From contig NZ_CP031088.1 of assembly GCF_003339775.1 (NCBI RefSeq), positions 1,426,001 to 1,490,000 of the forward strand: 64,000 nt of DNA. The letters are read 5' to 3'. The DNA is from Spiroplasma phoeniceum P40 (lineage in GTDB: Bacteria; Bacillota_I; Bacilli_A; Mycoplasmatales; Mycoplasmataceae). Both the position numbers and the translations under genes were made by a program. Below, in pieces: positions 21,221-32,124 of this stretch (positions are counted from its first letter, which is position 1; each line of letters opens with the position of its first letter). The notes under the pieces are model-generated. The model had not been told where the DNA came from, did no database searches, and worked only from the letters and a program-made list of their open reading frames with translations.

Positions 21221-21305
21221 GCCCATGTGGCGGAATTGGCAGACGCAGTAGACTCAAAATCTACCGAAGAAATTCGTATCGGTTCGAGCCCGATCATGGG
21301 TACCA
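21221..21305 (+). tRNA. tRNA-Leu (CAA)
   Basis: 85 bases with a variable arm. The anticodon loop CTCAAAA has stem GTAGA/TCTAC, and CCA is encoded. The acceptor GCCCATG pairs with CATGGGT. It reads UUG. Confidence 0.95.
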
Positions 21306-21316
21306 AATTTTAAAGC

Positions 21317-21352
21317 AAAAAATAATCGGTTTTAAAAACCGATTATTTTTTA
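21317..21352 (+). terminator. Terminator of tRNA-Leu, possibly bidirectional
   Basis: The stem AATAATCGGTTTT/AAAACCGATTATT is followed by T. Its left side is A-rich, so it could also end thiN transcription, which arrives from the other strand and stops at 21360. Confidence 0.88.
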
Positions 21353-21359
21353 CTATAAT

Positions 21360-21968
21360 TTATTTACTATAAATTGCAACAACTTGTCCTGTTAAAACAT
21401 CAATATTCCCGACTGACGTAACAAATTCATTACTAACTGCATTAGGCGATAATTCTGATAATTTTAATTGGTTAGCATTATATTTTAAATTACTAATTGT
21501 CACAGTTGCTGTTTGCAAACTAAATAATGAAAAATAACGATAACCTGCTTTTTGATAAACTTCATTCATTCCTGGTTTTAATAAATAAGCATAAGTATTA
21601 TCATTCATAAAAATAATATTATAGCGATAAATAAAGTTAAAACAACTCAACTTCATATCAAAGCGATTACCTTGCGCAATAAAAATAATTTCTTGTGGTT
21701 TTAATTTTAAAGCTTCTTGTAAGGCTAATTCACCATCAATATAATCTTTAATTTGGGAAACTATTAATAACTCTTTTGCTTTACTAGTAATTAGTTTTGC
21801 TTCTGTTGTTGTTAAACTATCCTGGTCACAACAAAAAAGATCAAAAGTATCAAAAGTTTTAATTAAATCTAAGGCACCTCGTTCCACACCAATTTTATAA
21901 TAATCTTGATACTGCTGTAAATCTAAATTTGTTTCTGAACAAACAATTAAAACTTTATTTGCTTTCAT
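21360..21968 (-). CDS. thiN: Thiamine pyrophosphokinase
   Basis: Transfers pyrophosphate from ATP to thiamine. Has 202 residues, the usual size. The N-terminal half carries GVERGALDL and TFDLFCCDQDSL with acidic residues where the substrate Asp cluster lies, then IKDYIDGELALQEAL; the C-terminal domain is beta-rich (FSLFSLQTATVTISNLKY). The GGDxD motif is degenerate. Identity is supported by position: thiN follows rpe and rsgA in Bacillus. Its start overlaps the rpe stop by 14 bases (ATG 21968). Confidence 0.85.
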   Translation of the reverse strand: MKANKVLIVCSETNLDLQQYQDYYKIGVERGALDLIKTFDTFDLFCCDQDSLTTTEAKLITSKAKELLIVSQIKDYIDGELALQEALKLKPQEIIFIAQGNRFDMKLSCFNFIYRYNIIFMNDNTYAYLLKPGMNEVYQKAGYRYFSLFSLQTATVTISNLKYNANQLKLSELSPNAVSNEFVTSVGNIDVLTGQVVAIYSK

Positions 21969-22635
21969 CTGCTAATAATCCTTTCAACCTTGCTGCTAAA
22001 TCAACGTGGCCAAATAAATAACTACCCGCCACTAACACATCAACCCCATATTGTTTACAAAGGGTTGCAGTTTCAGCATTAATTCCCCCATCAACTTCAA
22101 TTAGTGTTTTGCCATTATTTTGTTCAAGATAATGTCGTAAAATTTTAATCTTTGCTGCTGCTGGTGGAATAAAAGCTTGACCACCAAAACCAGGTTCTAC
22201 TGTCATTACTAAGACTAAGTCAAGACGATTTAAATACGGGTAAATAATTTCAACTGGAGTTGATGGTTTAATTGCTAACCCAATTTTTATGTTTAATTTT
22301 GTTCGTAAACTTAAAAATTCAGTTAATTGTGGTTCAGTTAATGCTTCATAATGCAAAGTAATTCCTGATGCACCTGCTTTAATAAAGGGCAGCAAGTAAT
22401 TTTCAACACTACTATTTTTAATTTTAACCATTAAGTGACAATCAAGATATAAATCGCTATAACTAGTAATATTAGCTAAAATCTTTGGACCAAAAGTTAA
22501 ATTTGGTACAAAATCACCATCCATTACATCAAAATGAATTCATTGAGCACCTGCTTTCTTAATTGCTGCTAACTCTTCTTGTAGGATTAAATAATTTGCA
22601 CTTAAAACACTTGGTGCAACAAAATATTTTTTCAT
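21955..22635 (-). CDS. rpe: Ribulose-phosphate 3-epimerase
   Basis: Interconverts ribulose-5-phosphate and xylulose-5-phosphate. Has 226 residues: APSVLSANY at the start, WIHFDVMDGDFVPNLTFGP (metal-site His and Asp), LDCHLMV, VLVMTVEPGFGGQAFIP and LIEVDGGINAETA, ending with DVLVAGSYLFG. This is a full TIM barrel with all catalytic residues. ATG 22635 is preceded by GAGGTAATG; ATG 22638 is directly adjacent. It is translationally coupled to thiN. Confidence 0.97.
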
Positions 22636-22647
22636 CATTACCTCTTT

Positions 22648-23517
22648 CTATTGTTCTTGCATAATGCGAACATAATCATTATAAAAAAATTGTGGAATAA
22701 CATCTACTTGAACTAATGCTTTTATTTTGCAATGTGGCTCATGTAAATGCAAGCAAGTTCGAAACTTACACTCATTAGCATATTGATTAAATAAATGATA
22801 AGAGCGGGCTAATCCTCCTTTTTCATAATCTTTTAAATCAAATGTTGAAAAACCTGGTGTATCAGCAATCATTCCATCTAATAACTCATATAATGCACTA
22901 GCTGTCGTTGTATGTTTTCCGCGGCCTAATGCTTTAGAAATTTCTTGCGTTTTAATTATCTCTTCTTGTAATAGAGTATTTAGAGTTGATGATTTCCCAC
23001 TACCAGTTTGCCCAGTTAACACTGTGATTTTATTCTGAAAAAGTTGTTCAAATTGTTGTCATACTTTTTTATCATCTTTTTTATTACTAATAAAATAAAC
23101 TTCATAACCTAACTTTGGATATCAGTTAAAATATTTTTGATAAAGTTCATCTGTTTTCACTAAATCTTTTTTAGTAAAAACAATAACTGGTTTTAAACTT
23201 TTGTATTCAATAAATGCTAAATATTTATTTAATAAATATGAATTAAAAGCCGGTTCTGCTATTGCTGTAATAATAATAACTTGATCAACATTAGCAATTC
23301 GTGGCCGGTATAATTCATTTTTACGCTGTTCAATTTGATAAATAATTCCTTGCTTGTCATTTTGAATTTCAAATTGAACATAATCACCAACAACTGGTTT
23401 AATTTCTTGATGACGAAATAATCCTTTTGCTTTGCAAGCATAAATTTGATGGTCAATATCATTTTTAACATAACAAAACTCGCTAACAATGCGAATAATC
23501 ATTCCTGTTTGGTGCAT
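22648..23517 (-). CDS. rsgA: Ribosome small subunit GTPase RsgA
   Basis: Circularly permuted GTPase for late 30S maturation, 289 residues. The N-terminal OB domain has KPVVGDYVQFE. The G domain motifs appear in permuted order: IVFTKKDLV (G4), then GQTGSGKSSTLN (G1) and IADTPGFSTFDL (G3). The zinc knuckle is ECKFRTCLHLHEPHC. The start at 23517 lies seven bases after the prkC stop, and the gene is followed by rpe. One TGA Trp is used. Confidence 0.97.
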
Positions 23518-23523
23518 ATTATT

Positions 23524-24537
23524 CTACCCTGGTAAAAACAAGCAAAGACAAACTAAGGCAATAATGAAACAAACTAGTAAGAAACTAAATCATCAAGCAA
23601 CCTTAATTCTTAAAAATCATGGATAAGAATAATACCGATCATAAAGCTTACACTGCTTACCTTTTACTTCAAACATATTTGATAACTTTAAAGGTTTTTC
23701 AGGGCGATGTTCTGATGTTTCAATTGCTTGTAAACTAGTATTAAAATCTACTACTGTCTGAAACCGCTCACTAGGATCTTTCGCAATTGCTTTTAAAATA
23801 ACATTTTCTAAACTTTGTGGGATTAAGGGATTTACTAACCGTGGTCGTAGTGGCAATTCTTTAACATGTTTAACTGCAACAAAAGTTGGATTTTTTCCAA
23901 CAAAAGGAGCCATCCCAACCGCTAACTCATATAACATAATGCCTAAAGCATAAATATCACTGCGTTTTGTTGCTGGTTTTGATTGAATAATTTCTGGTGC
24001 CATATATTTTGATGTTCCAATGATTTTGCCACATTCTAAATCTTCACTATTTTCTAAAATTGCAACCCCAAAATCAGCAACCTTGATTTTACCATCATAT
24101 GAAATCAAAATATTTTCTGGTTTAATATCACGATGAATAATATCATTATGATGAGCTTCCGTAATAGCTAAATTAATTTCATCAAAAAAATATAATAATT
24201 CTTTAACAGTGCAAGGACCTAATGTTAGTAAACGATCTTTCAAAGTATAACCTTTAACTAATTCCAAAACTAAACAATGACGATCATACGCCTGAAATGA
24301 ACCATAAACTTTAACCACATTATTATGGGAAAACTGCGCAATTGAATTATATTCTTTATTAAAACGTTCTACTGCTTCTTTATTTTTTGATAATGTTAAT
24401 GTCATAATTTTAATTGCAACATACCGCTTTAATAACATATCATATCCTTCAAAAACTTCAGCCATACCACCATCTGCAATTTTAGCTAAAACCTGATAAC
24501 GATTGTGTAACACTGTTCCAATTGTGATTTGTTCCAT
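23524..24537 (-). CDS. prkC: Ser/Thr protein kinase, PrkC-type without PASTA domains
   Basis: Hanks-type kinase of 337 residues. IADGGMAEVFEGYD is the glycine loop, AIKIMTL holds Lys 43, HRDIKPENIL the catalytic loop, VADFGVAIL the DFG, and GTSKYMAPEI the activation segment. After the kinase domain and a short linker comes one membrane helix (WWFSFLLVCFIIALVCLCLF) and then the stop, so the extracellular PASTA domains that sense wall fragments are absent, as expected without a wall. ATG 24537 is chosen for AAGGATG eight bases upstream. It is paired with the phosphatase PrpC. Confidence 0.95.
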
Positions 24538-24617
24538 TTTCTGCATCCTTTTACCTTATTATTTTAACTTGTAAACATCATAACACAAAAAACTAAGAAG
24601 AAAAAAACAACAAATAA

Positions 24618-24644
24618 AAATAACAGTGATTTAATCTGTTATTT
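24618..24644 (-). terminator. Hairpin at the prpC stop codon, partial terminator
   Basis: On the minus strand AAATAACAG pairs with CTGTTATTT with the prpC TAA in the loop, followed by T-rich sequence. It may reduce readthrough from prpC into prkC. There are 93 bases between the two genes, the only sizeable gap in this operon. Confidence 0.5.
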
Positions 24645-25392
24645 CAAAAACAATTCCGGTTAAATTATCAGTTGATAGATTTTCTAATGCCCGATCAATT
24701 AAAATTTTAACCTTATCGTTTAATTTATTTGCTGATTTTAATGTTTCAATTAAATCAATTTCATCAACATAATCATGAATTCCATCGGTGGTTAATAAAT
24801 ACTGTCCTTTAATATCTTCAATAACATAAGTATCAATTTTTAAATTCTTTGTTGGTCCTAAAGCACTTGTTAATACTTTTCAAAAAGTATGCATATTATA
24901 TTGTTTTTTATATTGACCTTGAAATTCTAATTCTTGTTTTTCTCGATATTCTGTTGAATTTTCCATATTTTGGTCAGTAGTAATTTGATAAATTTTATCA
25001 TGATGTAATTTATATAACCGTGAATCACCAATATTAATAACATATACTTTTCCATTAGCAATTAAGGCAGCAACAACTGTTGTTCCCATATCACTTGTAT
25101 CGGGATAAATTTGAGCATAAGTAACCATTTCCTGTTGAATTGCTAAAATTGTTTGACGAAACCATTTATTAATTTCTTCATCGGACAAATGATTAAAATT
25201 TGTCCGTTTAAAATGTTCCACCAAACTATCAGCAGCCATTTTACTGGCAACTTCGCCATGTTGATGACCACCCATCCCATCACAAACAATGGCAATATAA
25301 TTGTTAAAACTATTATTGGCAAAATCAAAGTAATCTTGATTACTACTACGATAAGCACCAATATCAGTTTTGTATCCAAACCGTATTTGCAT
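24631..25392 (-). CDS. prpC: PP2C-type protein phosphatase
   Basis: Removes phosphate from PrkC substrates. Has 253 residues, metal-dependent PPM fold: GAYRSSNQDYF, IAIVCDGMGGHQHGEVAS, MGTTVVAALI, VINIGDSRLYKL, LLTTDGIHDYV and LSTDNLTGIV, with all metal-binding Asp residues. It starts two bases after the rlmN stop. Kinase and phosphatase genes next to each other with rsgA follow the Bacillus order. Confidence 0.96.
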
Positions 25393-25394
25393 AA

Positions 25395-26432
25395 TTATTT
25401 TCTAATAATCCCTTCATTTTTAGCTCGTAATTGACCACAAGCAGCATCAATATCGTGTCCAAATTCACGACGAACAATACAATTAATTTTTTGCTGTTGT
25501 AAAGTTTCAAAAAATTGATTAATTTTTGTACTGCGTTGATAACCATTTTCTGCAACTGTATTATAAGGAATTAAATTAACATAAGCATTTAATCCTCGAA
25601 TTAACTTTGCTAATTCTAATGCTGTTTCACGACTATCATTAACATTCTCAATTAAAATATACTCAAAAGTAACACGCCGATTAGTTAACTCAATATAATA
25701 ACGAACTGCATCCATTAATTTTTCTACTGGATAAGCTTTATTAATTGGCATTAATTGATTACGAATCGTATTATTTGGAGCATGTAATGAAATTGCTAAA
25801 TTAACTTGGGTCTTTAATTCTGCAAATTGTTTAATTTTTGGAACTAAACCACAAGTAGAAATTGTAATATGGCGCGCACCAATTTGATAACCTTTTAAGT
25901 CATTAATAATGTTGACAAACCTAAGCGTATTATCAAAATTATCAAATGGTTCGCCAATTCCCATTACAACAACATGGCTTACACGTTCATTTGTTGTTGC
26001 TAAATAACGATTAACCATCATAACTTGTTGAACAATTTCGGCAGTTGATAAATTCCGGTTTTTTTTTAATAGTCCTGAGGCACAAAAAGTGCACGCCATA
26101 TTACAACCAACTTGTGTTGTAACACAAACAGAATTACCATAACTTTGAGGCATTAAAACTGTTTCAATTTTATAACCATCTGATAACTGAAACAAAAACT
26201 TTACTGTTCCATCTTTTGACTTTTGTTCAACAACAATTTTTAATGGCTCAATCGTATAGTATTCTTGTAATTTATTACGATCAGTTTTAGAAATATTTGT
26301 CATTTCATCAAAAGAATATATTTTTTTGACATATATTCAATCAAAGATTTGTTCTGCTAAATACTTCTTAAAACCATGCGCAACTAAATCTAATTGTAAT
26401 TCCTCTTTTCGATATCCAAAAATTGATGTCAT
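25395..26432 (-). CDS. rlmN: 23S rRNA (adenine-2503) methyltransferase RlmN
   Basis: Radical SAM enzyme that methylates A2503 of 23S rRNA and A37 of some tRNAs. Has 345 residues. The cluster motif is [11 protein letters not shown], followed by [22 protein letters not shown] and ISLHAPN, with the catalytic Cys in the C-terminal [12 protein letters not shown] 26432 is chosen to include the N-terminal domain ([13 protein letters not shown]). One TGA Trp. It is the first gene of the rlmN-prpC-prkC-rsgA-rpe-thiN operon. Confidence 0.97.
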
Positions 26433-26494
26433 TATTTTTCACTCCATTTTTATATACTATAATTTTATCACAAAATAGCATTTGTTAAAATAGA

Positions 26495-26530
26495 CAAAAA
26501 AAACATTAATTAAAAAATTAATGTTTTTTT
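26495..26530 (-). terminator. Terminator of ptsG
   Basis: AAAAACATTAATT pairs with AATTAATGTTTTT. There are A and T runs on both sides, so it can work in either direction. It lies between the ptsG stop and the upstream region of rlmN. Confidence 0.85.
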
Positions 26531-26544
26531 ATATCTATTTAATA

Positions 26545-28626
26545 TTAACCCTGCTTTGAATTTAAATTCGCTGTCTCTTTATTATTACGCATTTCAGCTA
26601 ATAATTCACGCATATAAGGTTTAATTACTTCTTGTTCTCCACCATAAATAATTTGAACCGATTGACCACGAATAAGCATTCCGGTACTGCCACCTAATCC
26701 TTTAATTCCATCTTGATTGACAATTTTACTATCAACAACTGTAATTCGTAAACGTGATGCACATGAATCAACTGCCGTAATATTATCAGCACCACCTAAA
26801 AATTCAATAATTTTACGTGCCTTTTCTCTTTTTGCCGCATCACCCTTTGCTGGTGCTGATGAAGTTGTTTCATTAGTACCTTTTTTTGCTTTAAAATCAG
26901 CTTTAGTATATAGTTTTGTGATACCATCACGACCAGGAATTTGAACTTTCCCATATTTAATTGCGAAGTAGAAAGCTGCAAAATAAATTCCAATATATGG
27001 AATTCCAACTGCAAGAATTCAATAGAAGTTTGTTCCTTTTCCACCAACAAATGGAATAATACCAAAGACAATAAAGTCAATAAATCCACCTGAAACAGTC
27101 ATTGATGTATGCACATGTAATAATCCCATTAACATAAATGAAATTGCACATAATGGCATATGAACACCATAAAATAACCATGGTGCTACAAATAAGAAAG
27201 TAAATTCAATTGGTTCTGTAATTCCTGTTAAGAAGCAAGTAAAGGCTGCTGAAAAGTAAATTCCCATTACTTGTTTTTGATTTTCTTTTGGAACACTAAA
27301 GTACATTCCTGCTGCTGCTGCTGGTAATCCAAACATCATAAATGGGAACTTCCCAGTTTGGAATCGCCCTAAATTTAACCCCATATGTTGAACCATTGTA
27401 AAGGTAATTTTTGGATCAGCAATAACTTTATACATAATTGTTTGATCACCAACTGCTGCTATTGTTGAAGCATTTAGTTCTGATACTCAACTAGTAATTG
27501 CTGCTTGTGCTGCTCCAACTGTAATTGTACTTAAATCAATATTAGCATCAATATAACCAGCTCCTTGTAAATCTTTAAGAAAAGCCATATAACTTAAAGG
27601 GTCTTTTGAAACATTAGCGATTAAATCTGCCATACTTCCGCCGGCTTGTGTTCATCATAATGGTGAATAAAACACATGATGTAACCCAAATGGCACTAAT
27701 GATCGCTCAAAAATCTCAAAGATTAAAGAATCTAACCCTACTGGTAATTTTCCTGAGTTATTTCCAAATCATGCTAGCCCAGTTCCAATTAATGGTCAAA
27801 TAATCATAAAAATAAAAGCTAATGGAATTACTGCCATAAACATAATAATTGGAACTAATTTTGTCCCACTAAAAAAACTTAACGCTGAAGGTAATTGTGT
27901 TTTATGAAAACGATTATAAGCGAAAGCCGCAATCGCTCCAACAAAAATCCCTCCAAAAACACCAGTATTTAATGAATTAATTCCTAAATTAGAAGTTAAT
28001 AATTTATTTTGAACTGCTCATGTTTGACCAGTGTAAAATAACAAGTTAAATTGATCAGTTACTCGTGCTGAACTAACAATTGTGACAGTAACATTCCCTT
28101 TGACTAATTCTTTATAAATATCACTGGTTCTCATTCATTTTAATAATTGTTCACCCGTTAGTAAAGTTGGGCTGGCTGATGTTACACCATCAACAGTTAA
28201 TCCCATAATTGGTGAAGCACCACCCTCAATATTAACAACATATTGAATATGAGCATATGCCTCATTTAATAATGACAACTGAATTGCATTAAAAACTAAA
28301 AACCCGACCACTGAAGTCAATGCTGCTACTCCAGCATCCTCCGTATAGGCCATTGCAACAGAAACACAAAATAATACTGGCAAATTACCAAAGGCAATAT
28401 CTCCCATTTTATTTAAAAAATTTCCAAAGTATCAAGCTGCTGAAGCAGGATCAACTTTTGATGAAATAGTCGCACCAACTCCTAAGAAGATTCCAGCAAT
28501 TGGTAACAACGCAATTGGTAACAGAAATGCTTTACTTAATTTACTTAAAGTCCCCATTGTCCTTTGATTTGATTTTTTTCATCAAGCCTTTGTCATAAAA
28601 GGTTTAAGCTTGGCTTTCTCACTCAT
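26545..28626 (-). CDS. ptsG: PTS glucose-type transporter IICB
   Basis: Takes up and phosphorylates glucose, using phosphate relayed from HPr and a separate EIIA. Has 693 residues. The EIIC part has ten or so membrane helices ([85 protein letters not shown]). The C-terminal EIIB domain has [11 protein letters not shown], whose Cys is phosphorylated, near residue 640. No EIIA is fused. Loops between helices are long. ATG 28626; many TGA Trp codons. Specificity for glucose is inferred from family similarity. Confidence 0.93.
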
Positions 28627-28760
28627 TTTTGATTTCTCCTTTTAAAATAATAAATTAATATTTCCTAAATAATTATAGAATTTAACTAACTTAAAGTTAG
28701 GTAATTACTACAAAGTAAAGTTCTTTTTTTTTTTTTTTTTAAAAAAAAATAATGATAATT

Positions 28761-29009
28761 TTATAAAACCAATAAAAAAAGAGCGGAAATACTAATAACA
28801 TAACAAAAAAAAGCACTATATAACGCAATATTACGTTTAATATAATTTCATAAATCTAAATTTTTATTGTTTTTAGCATAATAATCTCCGCTATTAGCTA
28901 ATCGTTTCTTTTGGAAAATTCAAATAATTAACAATATTGTCCCCACAATAATTCCAAAAATTAAAATTGATAAATAGGTAATATGTTGTGGCGATAAACT
29001 TAACATCAT
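28761..29009 (-). CDS. Small membrane protein
   Basis: Has 82 residues; family not recognised. Two hydrophobic helices (HITYLSILIFGIIVGTILLI and AFFCYVISISALFLLVL) flank a charged loop with QKKRLANSGDYY. Starts ATG 29009 (or 29006). It lies upstream of ptsG on the same strand, about 135 bases away; the gap holds a run of about twenty T (28728 onward). Confidence 0.6.
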
Positions 29010-29246
29010 TGTCTTTTTTTACTCTTTCTATTAAAATAACTTTCTTACATTTGGGATTTTTATATAAATTTTCATTATTTTATAGTTATATTATAGAATA
29101 ATTTTGTTTAAAATATGCATAATTTGCATTTTTTATTAAATTAACAAATTATTTTCCACTTTATTATTCGCATAATATGTTGTAAAATAGAATTAGTTGA
29201 TATTATGAAAATAATTTTCATGGTGAGGTTGATGAAAGGAGTTTCT

Positions 29247-30098
29247 ATGTTGTCTGTGTTAACATATGATAAAAATACTTTGACTGATACTGAACTATCA
29301 GTTATTGAACAAATTATTCAAAATCCTGTTCTATTTACTAGTAAAACAATAACCGAATTAGCAAAAGCTTACTATGTTAGTGAATCAACTATTACCCGAA
29401 TGGCAAAACACTTAGGATTTAAAAATATTAAAGAATTACAAATGCATATTTATGAACGATTAAATTTTCTAAACAAAAATTACGAAACTAATGAAACCAT
29501 GAATTTAAAAGATATCGCTAACAATATGCGTGTCTATTATTCTTATAGTATCCATGAAACAATTGACAATATTGATTTAGAAGTCTTAGACCGCCTAATT
29601 AATGATATTGTTATTAAAAAGCGAATTTTCGCCTTTGGCATTGGTGCATCTTTTCTTGCTTGCCGGGTGTTACATAGTAACCTTAATATGATTGGTTATA
29701 ACTGTTATACAACAGAAAACATTCATTCGTTAATGGTTACTCTTTCAAATGCCGAACCCGATGATTTAATTATTATTTTTAGTAAATCAGGAAAGACAAA
29801 TGAAGTTGTTAATATTATTAATTTAGCAAATAAGCTGAACATTGATGTGGCTTTAGTTACTAATAATCCTAACATTGATAAATTATATAAAATTAAACAT
29901 AAAATTTTATTTGAAGTTCATACAAAAGAAAATGAGCGTTTTCCAGCATTATCTTCTAAAATTGTTCAAATTTTAATATCTGATATCATTTTTCAAAGTT
30001 TATTAAAAATTCATCCAAATTTGGAAAATAAGATTAACGCAACTAACGCAATTACCGAAGAATACAATCAAAGTGCTAATAAAAATAAATGCTCTTAA
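29247..30098 (+). CDS. RpiR/MurR-family transcriptional regulator
   Basis: Has 283 residues. The N-terminal helix-turn-helix has FTSKTITELAKAYYVSESTI and TRMAKHLGFKNIKELQ. The C-terminal SIS sugar-isomerase-like domain (residues about 120-260) has RIFAFGIGASFLACRVL and DDLIIIFSKSGKTNEVV, which binds phosphosugars. ATG 29247 is chosen because AAAGGAG lies six bases upstream; longer starts have no site. It is divergent from ptsG and the small membrane protein, so it may control a sugar PTS gene; the ligand is unknown. Confidence 0.85.
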   Translation: MLSVLTYDKNTLTDTELSVIEQIIQNPVLFTSKTITELAKAYYVSESTITRMAKHLGFKNIKELQMHIYERLNFLNKNYETNETMNLKDIANNMRVYYSYSIHETIDNIDLEVLDRLINDIVIKKRIFAFGIGASFLACRVLHSNLNMIGYNCYTTENIHSLMVTLSNAEPDDLIIIFSKSGKTNEVVNIINLANKLNIDVALVTNNPNIDKLYKIKHKILFEVHTKENERFPALSSKIVQILISDIIFQSLLKIHPNLENKINATNAITEEYNQSANKNKCS

Positions 30099-30804
30099 TT
30101 AAAAGAGTCTTTATTTTGTTCATTTTCAAACATCTCTTTTGTATAGTTAAAGACACTACCATACTTTTGAATAATATCAGTTACTGCTAAATCAGCTTTA
30201 ATTTTTCCTGCTGATAAATAGATAACCCGCTCACAAAAACGTTGAATTTCTTCCATATTGTGTGATACGAGCAAAATTGCTCGTTGATTAGTAATAATAT
30301 TTTGTTCTAAAAATTGAAAAATAGTTTCTTTAACTACAATATCTAAGCCAGTTGAAACTTCATCCAAAATTACTAATTGTGGCTGATGAATAACTGACAA
30401 TAAAATGTTTAACCACTGTTGCTGACCTCCTGATAATTTAACAATCTTTTTTTAGCAACTTCTGTTAACTGATAAGTGCTAATTAATTGTTTAATTTCAT
30501 CCTGCTGGAAAGATAACTGAAATACTTTAAAATAATATTTAATCATATCCATTATTGTTAACCCAGGGGGATATTGGGAATTTTGAAACTGCATTCCAAT
30601 GGTTAAATTTGGTTGATAAATAATTTCACTATTATTAGGCTTTCGGACACCAGCAATAATCTCGCTTAATGTTGTTTTACCACTTCCATTAGCACCAATT
30701 AAACCAATTTTTTCATGTTGATGGATTATTAAATTAACATCTTTTAAAACAAATTTTTGATGGTATTTTTTGCTAATAGCTTTGGCTTCTAAGATAATTG
30801 CCAT
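30095..30804 (-). pseudogene. ABC transporter ATPase with one frameshift
   Basis: The conceptual ATPase of about 237 residues is complete: IGANGSGKTTLSEIIAG (Walker A), MQFQNSQYP (Q loop), LSGGQQQWLNILLSV (signature), LVILDEVSTGLD (Walker B and D loop) and LLVSHNMEEIQRF (switch His). The frame changes between the Q loop and the signature motif, at an A run near 30453-30459 where eight A would keep the frame and seven are seen. No permease gene is adjacent. It is either a recent pseudogene or a sequencing indel. The stop overlaps the end of the converging RpiR gene. Confidence 0.8.
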
Positions 30805-31121
30805 AAAATCCTCCTATTTTAAAGTAAATTCTTCCTTATTTTACCATTAAGGAAAAGATTTTCATTTTAACTTTATCGTAAATAAAGCGTAATTTGCCAA
30901 ACTATACCATTTTCAAGAAAAAAGATTCCATTTTATACTCTCCAAAGAAGTATTATAATTGATCTTAGGAAAGTAAAATTCTCAATTCCAACTATTTTTG
31001 GTATCATAAATATTCATTAACAAGATTTAAAAAGATATATTTTGGGAATAAACCATAATTGTAACAGCAATGAACAATATAACATAAAATAAAAAAATGG
31101 ATATTTAATAATATCATTTTT
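30805..31121. other. Intergenic region, no gene seen
   Basis: 317 AT-rich bases between the ABC gene and fruK. The only structure is an imperfect hairpin near 31092-31124 (ATGATATT / AATATCCAT on the minus strand followed by T), a likely terminator for fruK. The rest shows no open frame or repeat. Confidence 0.6.
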
Positions 31122-32054
31122 TTATCTAAAAGTACTAATTTTGATTTGTTGTTTTAAACTTTCCACTAACAATTTGTCAGCAATCCCTTGACTAAATGCT
31201 GTCGCTGATCCAGCACAAATACCAGTTAACATTGCTTCTTGATAATCATCTGTTGCTAAATATGCTCCAACAAATCCAGCAACCATTGAATCACCAGCGC
31301 CAACTGAATTAATTAATTGTCCTGTTGCAGTATTACCAACATAAACATTTGTTGGAGTAATTAAGATGCTCCCATCCTTACCACTACTAATTAAAACATT
31401 CTGTGCCCCTTGTTCTTGCAATCTTTTTCCTAAAGCAACAATTTCTGCTTTTTGAGTAAATTGGTAATTTGTTTCAAATAGTTCATTTAATTCCGCTAAA
31501 TTTGGTTTAATTAAGAATGGTTTAGCTGATAAAGTTGATAATAAAACATCCTTTGTTGCATCAACAACAAATAAGATTTCATTTTCATCACAGTAAGTAC
31601 TAATTGTTTGATATAAATCAGATGGACAATTGCGTGGTAATGAACCAGAAATAATTAAACAATCATTTTTGGTTAATTCTGTTTTAAGAATTGTTAACAG
31701 TGCAATAACATCATCAGCACTAACATAAAAAGCAAGACCATTTAATTCTGTTTCTTGTTTTATTTCTAAACTTTTAATTTTTATGTTAGTTCGGTTTTTA
31801 CCATTAACTTCATTAAAACAAGCACCAACCTTTTGCTCTATCAAATAATGTTCAAACATTTCCTTATTATCACGCCCCAAAAAGCCTAATGCTGTAGTTG
31901 AATATCCTAAATGTTGCAACATTACGGCAACATTAATTCCTTTGCCACCAATTACTTCATACTCACTAATCGCTTTATTAGTTTCTCCTACCTGGAAATT
32001 AGGAACTTCAATAACTTGGTCAATTGCGGGATTTAATGTTAATGTATAAATCAT
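31122..32054 (-). CDS. fruK: 1-phosphofructokinase
   Basis: Phosphorylates fructose-1-phosphate, the product of FruA, to fructose-1,6-bisphosphate. Has 310 residues, PfkB family: NPAIDQVIEVPNF, VIGGKGINVAVMLQHLGY and the C-terminal signature NSVGAGDSMVAGFVGAYL with the catalytic Asp. ISGSLPRNCP is also typical of FruK. Start ATG 32054. It is downstream of fruA; a hairpin lies in the 70-base gap. Confidence 0.95.
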   Translation of the reverse strand: MIYTLTLNPAIDQVIEVPNFQVGETNKAISEYEVIGGKGINVAVMLQHLGYSTTALGFLGRDNKEMFEHYLIEQKVGACFNEVNGKNRTNIKIKSLEIKQETELNGLAFYVSADDVIALLTILKTELTKNDCLIISGSLPRNCPSDLYQTISTYCDENEILFVVDATKDVLLSTLSAKPFLIKPNLAELNELFETNYQFTQKAEIVALGKRLQEQGAQNVLISSGKDGSILITPTNVYVGNTATGQLINSVGAGDSMVAGFVGAYLATDDYQEAMLTGICAGSATAFSQGIADKLLVESLKQQIKISTFR

Positions 32055-32088
32055 TTTTTCGTACTCCTTCCCTTTTTATTTTAGTATT

Positions 32089-32119
32089 ATAAAAACCCAA
32101 CTTATTGGGTTTTTACTTT
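32089..32119 (-). terminator. Terminator-like hairpin between fruA and fruK
   Basis: AAAAACCCAA pairs with TTGGGTTTTT across TAAG, and a T run follows on the minus strand. Within an operon this would attenuate fruK relative to fruA. Confidence 0.8.
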
Positions 32120-32124
32120 TTAAA

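Noticed and set aside
28726..28760. Long T run followed by an A run
   Set aside because: Could form a hairpin, but it is simple homopolymer sequence; no gene ends there that needs it.
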